A stretch of 64,000 nt of DNA from Inhella inkyongensis. Its GTDB lineage: Bacteria > Pseudomonadota > Gammaproteobacteria > Burkholderiales > Burkholderiaceae_C. Within the stretch, counting starts at the first letter, position 1, and every line of letters starts with the position of its first letter. Below, one piece after another: positions 18,692 through 26,353 of this stretch. Made by a program: the position numbers and the translations under genes. The notes under the pieces were generated by a model. The model saw only the letters and a program-made list of their open reading frames with translations. It did no database searches and was not told the origin of the DNA. The stretch lies in contig NZ_CP040709.1 of the NCBI RefSeq assembly GCF_005952805.1, positions 1,364,001 to 1,428,000 on the forward strand, in the 5' to 3' direction.

Positions 18692-19365
18692 CGCGGTCGG
18701 GCGTGTTGGATGGCGGAGCCGGGCTTGTCATTGAAACAGCTGCCCTGCGTGTTGATGCCCACCGGGCCATCCATGGCGAAGAGGGCATTGGCGCGGTTGG
18801 TGTGCACACGGGTGCAGCTGCCATCGGGGCGGCGCGTCATGGTGCCACCGTCGGCCATTTCAATGACTTCGGCCTCGTTGCCGATGCGCCTGGCCAGTTT
18901 TTGCTCGGCGCTGAGGCGCGGGCTGTTGGCGCGCGGGTCGTGAATGGCCTGCTGTGCCGGGGTGTTGCGCGCATCAGGCTTCCAGTCCTTGGGCAGGGCC
19001 AGATTGAGGGGCGCCTTGGCCGTACTCGGCGCAGCCACAGAGGAGGCCGCCGCAGAAGGGCTTGCCAGCACCGTGATGGCATTCGGTCCGGGTGCTGCGA
19101 TGGCGAATTCGGGAATGGGCAGGGTGGCCGCCTCCGGCGTGGCCATCCGAGGCGGGAGCGCTGTGGGGGATCGGGCAAGGGGCCGAGGTGAGGGCGGCTC
19201 CACGGCGCGCGGCGGCGGGGTCAGCTCGATGAGCCGCAGTTCCACACGGGCGGGCTTCGGCTCGGGCAGGCTGCGCTGCTGAATGAGCACGCCGCCCACT
19301 CCCAAATGCAGGGCCAGCACCGCGAGCGCGGGCAGGGCAGGGCGGCGAGGGGGCTGGTAGACCAA
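18688..19365 (-). CDS. Membrane-anchored proline/alanine-rich protein, TonB-like layout
   Basis: About 225 residues. An N-terminal membrane helix (ALPALAVLALHLGVGGVLI) is followed by a proline-rich stretch (LTPPPRAVEPPSPRPLARSP) and a C-terminal domain with two cysteines (SCTRVHTNRANALF and GSCFNDKPG). The layout resembles TonB/TolA-type envelope proteins, but the C-terminus is not a recognised TonB domain. The start is uncertain. I use a TTG at 19365, which opens the membrane helix; an ATG at 19416 would nearly collide with the divergent ybaK start. The gene overlaps the hydrolase gene by 4 bp. Function unknown. Confidence 0.65.
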   Translation of the reverse strand: MVYQPPRRPALPALAVLALHLGVGGVLIQQRSLPEPKPARVELRLIELTPPPRAVEPPSPRPLARSPTALPPRMATPEAATLPIPEFAIAAPGPNAITVLASPSAAASSVAAPSTAKAPLNLALPKDWKPDARNTPAQQAIHDPRANSPRLSAEQKLARRIGNEAEVIEMADGGTMTRRPDGSCTRVHTNRANALFAMDGPVGINTQGSCFNDKPGSAIQHARPR

Positions 19366-19419
19366 GGCAGAGCAGGTGACGAAGGGCCGCGCATTCTGAC
19401 CGCACCACAATGCCATGCC

Positions 19420-19923
19420 ATGAGTAAGAAAACCACGCATGTCAGCGCCACGCCGGCCACCCCAGCGACAACTTGGTTGCGCGCCCACGGCGTGCCTTTC
19501 ACCGAACATCCCTACGACTATGTGGAGCACGGCGGCACGGCCGAGTCCGCGCGCCAACTTGGCGTGGACGAGCATGCCGTCGTCAAGACCCTGGTGATGC
19601 AGGACGAGGCGGCCAAGCCCCTGGTGGTGCTGATGCACGGCGATTGCCAGGTCAGCCTCAAGGAACTGGCGCGGCAAATCCCCTGCAAGAAAGTGGAGCC
19701 CTGCAAGCCGGAGGTGGCGCAGCGCCACAGCGGCTACCAGGTGGGCGGCACCTCGCCCTTTGGTCTGCGCAAGGCCCTGCCCATCTATGTGCAGCGCACG
19801 GTGCTGGAGTTGCCGCGCATCTGCATCAATGGCGGGCGGCGCGGCTTTTTGGTGGGCATCGAGCCCCAGGTGCTTGTGAATGCCCTGGGGGCCCGGGAAG
19901 TGGACTGCGCGTCGCCACAATAG
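19420..19923 (+). CDS. ybaK: Cys-tRNA(Pro)/Cys-tRNA(Cys) deacylase YbaK
   Basis: A 167-residue trans-editing protein that hydrolyses cysteine mischarged onto tRNA-Pro. The YbaK fold is clear: THVSATPATTWLRAHGVPF-like start, VVKTLVMQDE (with the essential Lys), LKELARQIPCKKVEPCKPE, and GYQVGGTSPFGLRKALPIYV. Length is typical (about 160). It lies 54 bp from the divergent proline-rich gene. Confidence 0.94.
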   Translation: MSKKTTHVSATPATPATTWLRAHGVPFTEHPYDYVEHGGTAESARQLGVDEHAVVKTLVMQDEAAKPLVVLMHGDCQVSLKELARQIPCKKVEPCKPEVAQRHSGYQVGGTSPFGLRKALPIYVQRTVLELPRICINGGRRGFLVGIEPQVLVNALGAREVDCASPQ

Positions 19924-20007
19924 CGAGGTGCGTGCCCCCAGTCTCCTTTTAGTCGCCACCCCCCGAGGGGGCCCTTGTGGTCTCGGGACGGCCCATCGAC
20001 CCCACCC

Positions 20008-20625
20008 ATGAACGCAACCCTGACCCCCTTGCTGGCCGCCTTGCTGGCCTATCTGATCGGCTCGCTCTCTTTTGCCGTCATCTTCAGCCGCCTGATGGGC
20101 CTGGCCGATCCGCGCTCTTATGGCTCGGGCAACCCGGGGGCTACCAATGTGCTGCGCAGCGGCAACAAGGCCGCCGCCGTGCTGACCCTGGTGTTTGACG
20201 CGCTCAAGGGCTATTTGCCGGTGCTGGCCGTGTTCCTGTGGGGCGCGCCGCTGGGCCTGGGCGAGGGCACGGCCGCCTTGGTGGCGGTGGGCGCCTTCCT
20301 GGGCCATCTGTGGCCGGTGTTCTTCCGCTTCAAAGGCGGCAAGGGCGTGGCCACGGCGGCCGGTGCTTTGTTTGCGCTCAATCCCATCCTGGGACTGGCC
20401 ACCCTGGCCACCTGGGTGATCCTGGTGTACTTCACCCGCCTGGTGTCGCTGGGCTCGGTGGCGGCTGCGGGGTTTGCGCCCTTCTACCAAATGTTGATCT
20501 GGGGCTTCGGGCCGGTGGTGGGGGCAGCAGGCCTGATGGGCCTGCTGCTGATCTGGCGCCACGAGGCCAACCTCAAACGTCTGATGGCCGGCACCGAACC
20601 CCGGCTGGGAGCCAAGAAGTCATGA
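20008..20625 (+). CDS. plsY: Glycerol-3-phosphate acyltransferase PlsY
   Basis: A 205-residue inner-membrane enzyme transferring an acyl group from acyl phosphate to glycerol 3-phosphate, the first step of phospholipid synthesis. The three conserved loops are present: SYGSGNPGATNVLR, FKGGKGVATAAG and the later MGLLLIWRHEANLKRLMAGTE. About five membrane helices are visible. It begins a run with ridA and a glutaredoxin-like gene, all joined by overlapping stop/start codons. Confidence 0.96.
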   Translation: MNATLTPLLAALLAYLIGSLSFAVIFSRLMGLADPRSYGSGNPGATNVLRSGNKAAAVLTLVFDALKGYLPVLAVFLWGAPLGLGEGTAALVAVGAFLGHLWPVFFRFKGGKGVATAAGALFALNPILGLATLATWVILVYFTRLVSLGSVAAAGFAPFYQMLIWGFGPVVGAAGLMGLLLIWRHEANLKRLMAGTEPRLGAKKS

Positions 20626-20984
20626 GCACGATTGAACGCATCGGCATGGCCGCGCGCTACAGCGAGGCCGCCATCCACAACGGTGTGATCTACCTGGCCG
20701 GCCAGGTGGCCGAGGCCACGGCGGGGCAGGACATCACGGCCCAGACCACCGAGGTGCTGGGCATGGTGGATCGCCTGCTTGGCTCATGCGGCTCCAGCAA
20801 GGCGCACTTGCTGCGGGTGGAAATTTATCTGGCCGACTTGGCTGACTACGCCGGCATGAATGCGGTGTGGGATGCCTGGGTGCAGCCCGGCGCTGCGCCG
20901 CCGCGCGCCACGGTGCAGGCCCAGCTGGCCAAGCCCGAGTGGCGGGTGGAGATGGTGGTCACTGCCGCGCGGAGCGCCCCGTGA
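20622..20984 (+). CDS. RidA/YjgF-family protein
   Basis: A 120-residue protein of the RidA family, which includes enamine/imine deaminases that clear reactive by-products of PLP enzymes. The family pattern is visible: HNGVIYLAGQVAE, a central helix with TTEVLGMVDRLLGSCGSSKAHLLRVEIYLADL, and PRATVQAQLAKPEWRVEMVV. The substrate-binding Arg in PRATVQ is present. It starts within the plsY stop (ATGA). Confidence 0.92.
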   Translation: MSTIERIGMAARYSEAAIHNGVIYLAGQVAEATAGQDITAQTTEVLGMVDRLLGSCGSSKAHLLRVEIYLADLADYAGMNAVWDAWVQPGAAPPRATVQAQLAKPEWRVEMVVTAARSAP

Positions 20985-21379
20985 GTTCCGAAAGCCCTCG
21001 CCGCTGGCGCGATTGGTGGCAGGTCCTGGCCGTCATCGTCGTGGCCATGGGCGTGGCGCATGGCTTGCAAGCGCGCCGCGAGGCGGTGGATGAGGAGTTG
21101 GCCAGCGCCCTGCGGGCCGTGGCGCAGCCGGGCGACCTGCGCATGCTGGGCTCAGAGACTTGCCGCTTTTGCTGGGCCGCACGCCAGTGGCTTGAAAAGG
21201 CCCAGGTGCCCTACCAAGAATGCCTGATCGAGCGCGATGCTGCGTGTGCGGCCGACTACCAGCGCACTGGCGCCCAGGGCACGCCCACCTTCATGGTGCG
21301 GGGTCAGGTGGCGCAGCGCGGCTTTGAGCCCGAGGCCTTGCTCAAGGCCCTGCAGGCGGTCAAGCCCCGCAGTTCATAG
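20981..21379 (+). CDS. Membrane-anchored glutaredoxin-like protein
   Basis: A 132-residue protein starting at a GTG that overlaps the ridA stop. A membrane helix (about residues 14-28, VLAVIVVAMGVAHGL) anchors a thioredoxin-fold domain with the redox motif CRFCWAA and the cis-proline region GTPTFMVRG. It probably acts in the periplasm as a disulfide reductase or isomerase; the partner is unknown. It ends 6 bp inside the convergent YciO-type gene. Confidence 0.82.
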   Translation: MSSESPRRWRDWWQVLAVIVVAMGVAHGLQARREAVDEELASALRAVAQPGDLRMLGSETCRFCWAARQWLEKAQVPYQECLIERDAACAADYQRTGAQGTPTFMVRGQVAQRGFEPEALLKALQAVKPRSS

Positions 21380-21997
21380 GCCCAAAACAGCGGGGTCGCC
21401 CCGGCCGCTGCGCACCAGCTCCGGCTCGGGGCCGGTCAGGTCCACCACCGTGGTGGGCTCGCGCGGGCAGGCGCCGATGCAGACGATGGCCTGCAACTGG
21501 TGCTCGAAACGCGCCCGGATCTCGCTGGCCTCATTGAGCGGCTCGTCCTCGCCGGGGGGGATCAGGGTGGTTGCCAGCAGCGGCTGGCCCAGCTCTTCCA
21601 GCAAGGCCTGGGTGACGCGGCAATCCGGCACCCGCAGGCCGATGGTGCGGCGGCTGGGGTGCGAGAGCCGGCGCGGCACCTCCTTGGTGGCGGGCAGGAT
21701 GAAGGTGTAGGCCCCCGGCGTGGCGTGCTTGAGCAGGCGATATTGCCGGTTGTCCACCATGGCATAGCTGGCCAGTTCGGACAGATCACGGCACAGCAGG
21801 GTCAAATGGTGGCGGTCATCCACCCCGCGCACGCGGCGCAGCTGTTCGGCAGCGGCCTTGTCGTCCAGGTGGCAGACCAGGGCATAGCTCGAATCGGTGG
21901 GAATGGCGGCCAGGCCGCCCTTGTGCAGGATCTGCGCAGCTTGCTTGAGCAAGCGCAGTTGCGGGTTGTCAGGATGAACTTCAAAGAACTGGGCCAT
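21374..21997 (-). CDS. YrdC/Sua5-family protein, YciO type
   Basis: A 207-residue protein of the YrdC-like RNA-binding fold used in threonylcarbamoyl-AMP synthesis for tRNA t6A37. It begins MAQFFEVHPDNPQLRLLKQA, has the pocket AIPTDSSYALVCHLDDKAAAEQ, and GAYTFILPATKEVPRR. The opening and length match YciO rather than TsaC, so it may be a paralogue of unproven activity. Its start overlaps the 5' region of the divergent DUF3047 gene. Confidence 0.88.
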   Translation of the reverse strand: MAQFFEVHPDNPQLRLLKQAAQILHKGGLAAIPTDSSYALVCHLDDKAAAEQLRRVRGVDDRHHLTLLCRDLSELASYAMVDNRQYRLLKHATPGAYTFILPATKEVPRRLSHPSRRTIGLRVPDCRVTQALLEELGQPLLATTLIPPGEDEPLNEASEIRARFEHQLQAIVCIGACPREPTTVVDLTGPEPELVRSGRGDPAVLGL

Positions 21998-22013
21998 GAC
22001 GGGATTGTCTGAG

Positions 22014-22718
22014 ATGGGGCGGCGTACTTTTCTGGGCGGCGCGGTGTTGGGTTTGACGGGCTGCGTCAGCCTACCCTCCCCGCCGCTGGAAGCTGCCGAT
22101 GGCTGGAGCCATGTGCGGCTGCCGGGCAAGAAGGCGAGCCTCTACCGCACCACGGTCAAGGAGGGGCGCGCCGCCATCGAGGCCCGCGCCGAGGGCTCGG
22201 CCAGCCTGTGGCGCCGCCCCCTGGACCTGGCACCCGAGGCGCTGGGCGAGGTGAACTTTTCTTGGTGGGTGCAGAGCCTGCTGCCGCGCTCTGATGTGCG
22301 CGACGCCGGGCGCGAGGACGCCGTGGTGCGGGTGCTGTTTGCCTTTGACGGCGACCGCAGCCGTCTCAGTGCGCGCAACCGCGCGCTTTTTGAGCTGGCC
22401 GAGTTGCTGACGGGCGAGCCCCCGCCCTTTGCCACCCTGATGTATGTGTGGGAGCGCCAGGCCCCGCTGGAGACGGTGATCCACAACCCGCGCACCGACC
22501 GCGTGCGCAAGATCGTGGTGGACACCGGGACGGAACACCTGGGCCGCTGGCGCGAGCACCGCCGCCGTCTGGACTTGGACTACCAGCGCGCCTTTGGCGA
22601 GCCGCCCGGCCGCTTGCAGTCGGTGGCCCTGATGAGCGACGCCGACAACACCGGCGGCTCGGTGCGCGCCTGGTATGGGCCGGTGGAGTTGGCAGGTCAG
22701 TCCCTCACTGGGGCCTGA
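22014..22718 (+). CDS. DUF3047 lipoprotein
   Basis: A 234-residue exported protein. The N-terminus MGRRTFLGGAVLGLTGC combines a twin-arginine-like pair with a lipobox (LTGC), suggesting an outer-envelope lipoprotein. The body has the DUF3047 features LGEVNFSWWVQSLLP, REDAVVRVLFAFDGDRSRLS and VALMSDADNTGGSVRAWYG. The function of the family is unknown. I use the ATG that begins MGRRTF, since upstream codons would place extra residues before the signal. Confidence 0.85.
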   Translation: MGRRTFLGGAVLGLTGCVSLPSPPLEAADGWSHVRLPGKKASLYRTTVKEGRAAIEARAEGSASLWRRPLDLAPEALGEVNFSWWVQSLLPRSDVRDAGREDAVVRVLFAFDGDRSRLSARNRALFELAELLTGEPPPFATLMYVWERQAPLETVIHNPRTDRVRKIVVDTGTEHLGRWREHRRRLDLDYQRAFGEPPGRLQSVALMSDADNTGGSVRAWYGPVELAGQSLTGA

Positions 22719-22763
22719 TCTATTGCGGCTTGGTCTATTGCGGCCTGGTCTATTGCGGCTTGA
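22719..22763. repeat. Three tandem copies of a 15-bp repeat
   Basis: The unit TCTATTGCGGCTTGG occurs at 22719-22733, 22734-22748 and 22749-22763 with one or two base differences. It fills the space between the convergent DUF3047 and PHP genes and supplies the PHP stop codon. Probably a slippage-generated minisatellite. Confidence 0.9.
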
Positions 22764-23655
22764 TTGGCGGAAAGTCGATGCGCGCCTGAAGCGCCATCCA
22801 CACCGGCTGCAGCCGGCCGCTCAGCGCCGGCAGGCTGCCCAGTTCGGTGCGGCTTTCCTCGGGCGAGTGGAAGTCGCTGCCGCGCGAGGCCAGCAGGCCG
22901 AACTCCAGCGCCTGCTCGGTCCAGCGCAGGGCATCTAGATCCGAGTGACTGCCCGTCACCACCTCCACCGCCCGGCCGCCGTGGGCGATGAAGTCGTTGA
23001 TCAGGCCCCACTCCTCGTTGGGTGTGAAGCCATAGCGCGCCGGGTGGGCGATCACCGCCAGGCCACCTGCCTCGTGAATCCAGCGCAGTGCGTCGGCCAG
23101 CGCAGCCCAGCGGTGTTCCACATAGCCGGGCTTGCCTGGCGTGAGAAAGCGGCGGAAGACCTCGGGCACGTCGCGGCAGTGGCCGTTTTCCACCAGGAAG
23201 CGCGCAAAGTGCGTGCGCGAGATCAGATCGGGGTTGCCCACATGCTGCAGCGCCCCCTCGAACGCCCCGTGGATGCCCACCTGCGCCAGCTGCGCCGCCA
23301 TCTCGCGCGCGCGCTGTTCGCGCCCGCCACGTGTGGTTTGCAGGCCCTGCAGCAGTTGCGGGTCGGTCTCGTCAAACCCGAGGCCGACGATGTGCACCAC
23401 CTTGCCGGCAAAGCTGACCGAGATCTCTACCCCGCTCAGGAAGGCCATGCCAGCCGCCAGCGCAGCGGCGCGCGCGCGCGCCACACCGCCCACCTCGTCG
23501 TGATCGGTCAAGGCCCAGAGTTGCACGCCCTGTGCGGCCGCGCGCGCGGCCACGACCTCGGGTGCCAAAGTGCCATCGCTGACGCTGGAGTGGCAATGCA
23601 GGTCGGCATTGGTCAGGGGGTTCAAATCGGCAGGGCGCAAGGGCATGAGCGGCAT
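22750..23655 (-). CDS. PHP-domain phosphoesterase (RNase AM/TrpH-like)
   Basis: A 301-residue metal-dependent phosphoesterase. The PHP signature is complete: DLHCHSSVSDGTL near the start, LTDHDEVGG, GVEISVSF, and the late HP and D-H pairs in VIAHPARYG and SRGSDFHSPEE. It resembles the YciV/TrpH group, which acts as a 5'-3' nuclease trimming short RNAs (RNase AM). The start is uncertain between 23655 and 23646. The stop lies in the 15-bp tandem repeat. Confidence 0.9.
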   Translation of the reverse strand: MPLMPLRPADLNPLTNADLHCHSSVSDGTLAPEVVAARAAAQGVQLWALTDHDEVGGVARARAAALAAGMAFLSGVEISVSFAGKVVHIVGLGFDETDPQLLQGLQTTRGGREQRAREMAAQLAQVGIHGAFEGALQHVGNPDLISRTHFARFLVENGHCRDVPEVFRRFLTPGKPGYVEHRWAALADALRWIHEAGGLAVIAHPARYGFTPNEEWGLINDFIAHGGRAVEVVTGSHSDLDALRWTEQALEFGLLASRGSDFHSPEESRTELGSLPALSGRLQPVWMALQARIDFPPIKPQ

Positions 23656-23705
23656 TATCGAAGCCCTATGCTCGCAGCCTTGCTTGACAAAGGAATCGCC
23701 CCACC

Positions 23706-25109
23706 ATGAGCCGACTCTCCTTGCTGGACCTTGCCTTCTTTGTGGCCGAGACCGCCGCCAGCCCCAAGCATGTGGCCGGCCTGCACATCCTGGCGCGGCC
23801 CAAGGGCAGCAGCGTGAAATTCGCGCGCGAGTTGTTCGATGAACTGCGGGAGCACACCGAGGTCCAGCCGCCCTTCAACCGCGTGATCCAGTTCGTGGGC
23901 GCCGGCTTGCTGCCCAGCTGGCGCAAGGCCGAAGCGGTGGACCTGGACCAGCACTTGTTCTTCCATCGTTTGAAGCGCGGCCGCAACCAGCGCGAGGACC
24001 TCTATGCGCACGTGAGCGAGCTGCACCAGCCCGTGCTGGACCGCAGCCGCCCGCTGTGGGAGGTGCATGTCATCGACGGCCTCTGGGACGGCCAGTTCGC
24101 CATCTACTACAAGATGCACCACGCCTATGCGGACGGCATCACCATGACGCGCTGGGGTTCTGAGGCCCTGAGCACCGAGCCCGATGAGCTCGAACTGCGC
24201 CCGGTCTGGGCCACCGACCACCTGCGCCGCCGCCGAGGGTCAGGGGGGGCGGCCGGCGCCGCGCCGCGCAGCCCCATCAATCTGCAGCTCATCGGCAAAG
24301 TCTGGAAGCAGATCACCGCCAACAGCAAGCGCGCCGTGGGCATTTCGCGCCTGGGTGCCATGCTGGCGCTGGAGGCCGTCAAGCTCACCAAGAACGCGAT
24401 TGCCTTGCCCTTCATGGCCAGCGGCGCCACGCCCTTCACAGGCACCGCTACGCCCGGCCGCCAGCTGGCCACCGCCGCCGTGCCCATGGAGCGCATTGCC
24501 AAGGTGCGCGCCAAGGCCCGCGCCACCCTCAACCATGTGGCCCTGACCTGCCTGGACGGTGCCATGCACCGCTACCTGAAGGACGAGGGCATCACGCTGG
24601 ACCGCCCCATCACCATCCAGATGCCGGTGAATCTGCGGCGCGAGGGCGAGAAGGGCGCCGGCAACAAGATCGGCATCATCCTGGTGGACCTCTCACCGCC
24701 CACCGACGACGCCTATGTGCGCCTGCGCAATGTCGGCTACTCACTGCGCAATGTGCGCACCATGATCGACGCCGTCGCCCCCGAGGCCATCGAGACCTAC
24801 ACCATCCTGACCGGCGTGCTGGGCCAGCTGGCCGATATGTTCAAGCTCGCCGACGTGGTCACGCCCATGGGCAATGCCACCGTCTCCAACGTGCCCGGCC
24901 CGGCCGAGTTCCTCTACCTGAAAGGTGCCCAGGTGCGCGAGATGCACCCGGTCTCCACCCTGCCGCCCACGCACCTGATCAACATCACCCTCTTCAGCTA
25001 TGCCGGGCAGCTGAACTTCGGCCTGATCGCCACCGACGCCTTGCCGAATCTGCAGCGGTTGGCGAGGTATGTGGAGGAGGAATTTGTGGCGTTGGAGGGG
25101 GCGGTGTAG
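23706..25109 (+). CDS. Wax ester synthase/diacylglycerol acyltransferase (WS/DGAT)
   Basis: A 467-residue acyltransferase that makes wax esters or triacylglycerols from acyl-CoA, giving neutral-lipid storage. The catalytic motif HHAYADG lies at residues 138-144. Further family features are the N-terminal SRLSLLDLAFFVAET, PLWEVHVIDGLWDGQFAIYYK, and the late segment VSNVPGPAEFLYLKGAQV. Length matches the family (about 450-470). No lipid-body or fatty-alcohol genes adjoin it. The alcohol acceptor cannot be predicted. Confidence 0.93.
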   Translation: MSRLSLLDLAFFVAETAASPKHVAGLHILARPKGSSVKFARELFDELREHTEVQPPFNRVIQFVGAGLLPSWRKAEAVDLDQHLFFHRLKRGRNQREDLYAHVSELHQPVLDRSRPLWEVHVIDGLWDGQFAIYYKMHHAYADGITMTRWGSEALSTEPDELELRPVWATDHLRRRRGSGGAAGAAPRSPINLQLIGKVWKQITANSKRAVGISRLGAMLALEAVKLTKNAIALPFMASGATPFTGTATPGRQLATAAVPMERIAKVRAKARATLNHVALTCLDGAMHRYLKDEGITLDRPITIQMPVNLRREGEKGAGNKIGIILVDLSPPTDDAYVRLRNVGYSLRNVRTMIDAVAPEAIETYTILTGVLGQLADMFKLADVVTPMGNATVSNVPGPAEFLYLKGAQVREMHPVSTLPPTHLINITLFSYAGQLNFGLIATDALPNLQRLARYVEEEFVALEGAV

Positions 25110-25477
25110 GGTGGGGGTGAATTTAACGAAATGCTGGATTGCAAGCCCCCAATACCCTAACTGGATATCTAGACAGTCCAGCAGCCGCAAAAGCCGGATT
25201 CTGTCAAGCGGGCAACACGCTAGGGCTAGTGGTTGTGGCCGCCAATCTCACTAGATATAGTCGGCTGGCATTCCAGATAGTGGAGTGCTAATAGGGGCGC
25301 CACCCAAGGCGGGAACCAAGGGTGGCGCATGATTGGCCGGATCGGTTGACACGGCCTTTCGCGTCCTGATGGGGTCAGGGGTTCGAAGCATAGCGTGGCA
25401 GTCTTTTGCCAGGTTATGCGGAATCCCCCGATTGATTGGACGTCCTCCGTTGACCTTTTAAGTGAAAGGAAAGCGCC
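25110..25477. other. Intergenic region without a clear gene
   Basis: This 368-bp stretch is noticeably less GC-rich than its surroundings and has no reading frame with a good ribosome site. A TTGACA at about 25346 could be a -35 element for the small gene downstream, but no clear -10 follows. It begins a 1.2-kb looser segment that ends at recJ. Confidence 0.5.
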
Positions 25478-25618
25478 ATGTCCAAGATCGGACGCCATGC
25501 TGGCACCGGCCAGTTCACAACCGTGCAACAAGCACGACAGCAGCCTCGAACGCATGTGGTGGAGACCATCCGCCGTCCTGCGCCGGCGCCCACTCCGCCT
25601 AAACCCAAGGTGAAGTAA
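25478..25618 (+). CDS. 46-residue conserved small protein
   Basis: A short gene with AAGGA eight bases before the ATG and a terminator five bases after the stop. The product starts MSKIGRHAGTGQFTTVQQA and continues with RTHVVETIRRP and a proline/lysine-rich tail. The pattern G-T/N-G-x-F ... A ... P-x-T-x-V-x-E-T resembles a widespread family of roughly 50-residue proteins of unknown role. It is basic and probably disordered. The full set of expression signals makes it credible despite its size. Confidence 0.7.
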   Translation: MSKIGRHAGTGQFTTVQQARQQPRTHVVETIRRPAPAPTPPKPKVK

Positions 25619-25623
25619 GGCTT

Positions 25624-25650
25624 AGGCCCCTGATTTGGGGCCTTTCATTT
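25624..25650 (+). terminator. Terminator after the 46-residue gene
   Basis: AGGCCCC/GGGGCCT hairpin with a TGATTT loop, followed by TTCATTTC. Confidence 0.8.
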
Positions 25651-25789
25651 CATGCCTGTAGATAAGGCCACTTGTCGTTCGGCATGAATTCGGCGCAAAA
25701 CCCGACCTCGGCGCCCTAGCAGGCGTGGCCGCCCCCGATGCGCACTCGCAGTGCTTGTCGGGACTTGCGACTTAAAGCTGGAGAAAACA

Positions 25790-26167
25790 ATGGGACTGAA
25801 GAAAACGTTGGGTGCCGTACTGGCTCTGGCCTGGCTGGTGGTGGGCTGCAGCAAAGCCGCTGACCCAGCCAAGCCGCCAGCCGGTATGGAAGGCACTTGG
25901 ACTGGCAGCACCGGACAAGGCCATCGATCCGTTACCTTTGGTCAGGGGAAAATGACCACAACACAGGCCGGTATGGCCGGCACCTATCAGGTGCAGTACT
26001 TCCCAGACGACGTCGTAGCACCGATGGCCGCAACGCTCAATGCCGTGCAAAGCGTGCGGGTAGAGGCCAAAAACAGTGAGACAGGTCAAAGCATCAAGTT
26101 GACTTACACCGTGATCGGGGGCGTGGTGTTGCAGGATGCGCTTGGGCCACTGCACCGGAGGCCCTGA
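25790..26167 (+). CDS. Small lipoprotein of unknown function
   Basis: About 125 residues. The signal MGLKKTLGAVLALAWLVVGC ends in a lipobox (VVGC), so it is probably a lipoprotein. The mature part is beta-rich (GMEGTWTGSTGQGHRSVTFGQ, AGTYQVQYFPDD) and resembles small lipocalin-like or DUF-type secreted proteins, but no family is recognised. A GGAG lies before the ATG. The last ten residues (DALGPLHRRP) look unlike the rest, so a late frameshift or truncated end is possible. The 186 bp from here to recJ holds no convincing gene. Confidence 0.62.
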   Translation: MGLKKTLGAVLALAWLVVGCSKAADPAKPPAGMEGTWTGSTGQGHRSVTFGQGKMTTTQAGMAGTYQVQYFPDDVVAPMAATLNAVQSVRVEAKNSETGQSIKLTYTVIGGVVLQDALGPLHRRP

Positions 26168-26353
26168 ACATTTCAATGCGATTGCCATGAGCATGCCCTC
26201 GCTGTTCAGGGATCAACTCGGCCTGTATCAGGTCGCCTATTCGGGGCTAGGGGGCCAGGGTCAAGTCTTGCCTTTTGCCCTCCAGCGGGCCAGCGGTCGT
26301 AGGGGGCTCTGGAGCCTAGCAATGCCTGACCATGGGGCCCGCTTCGTCCCCGA

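Noticed and set aside
19945..20000. Possible terminator between ybaK and plsY (CCCCCCGAGGGGG)
   Set aside because: The loop would be too small and no T-run follows; it may be chance in a GC-rich spacer.
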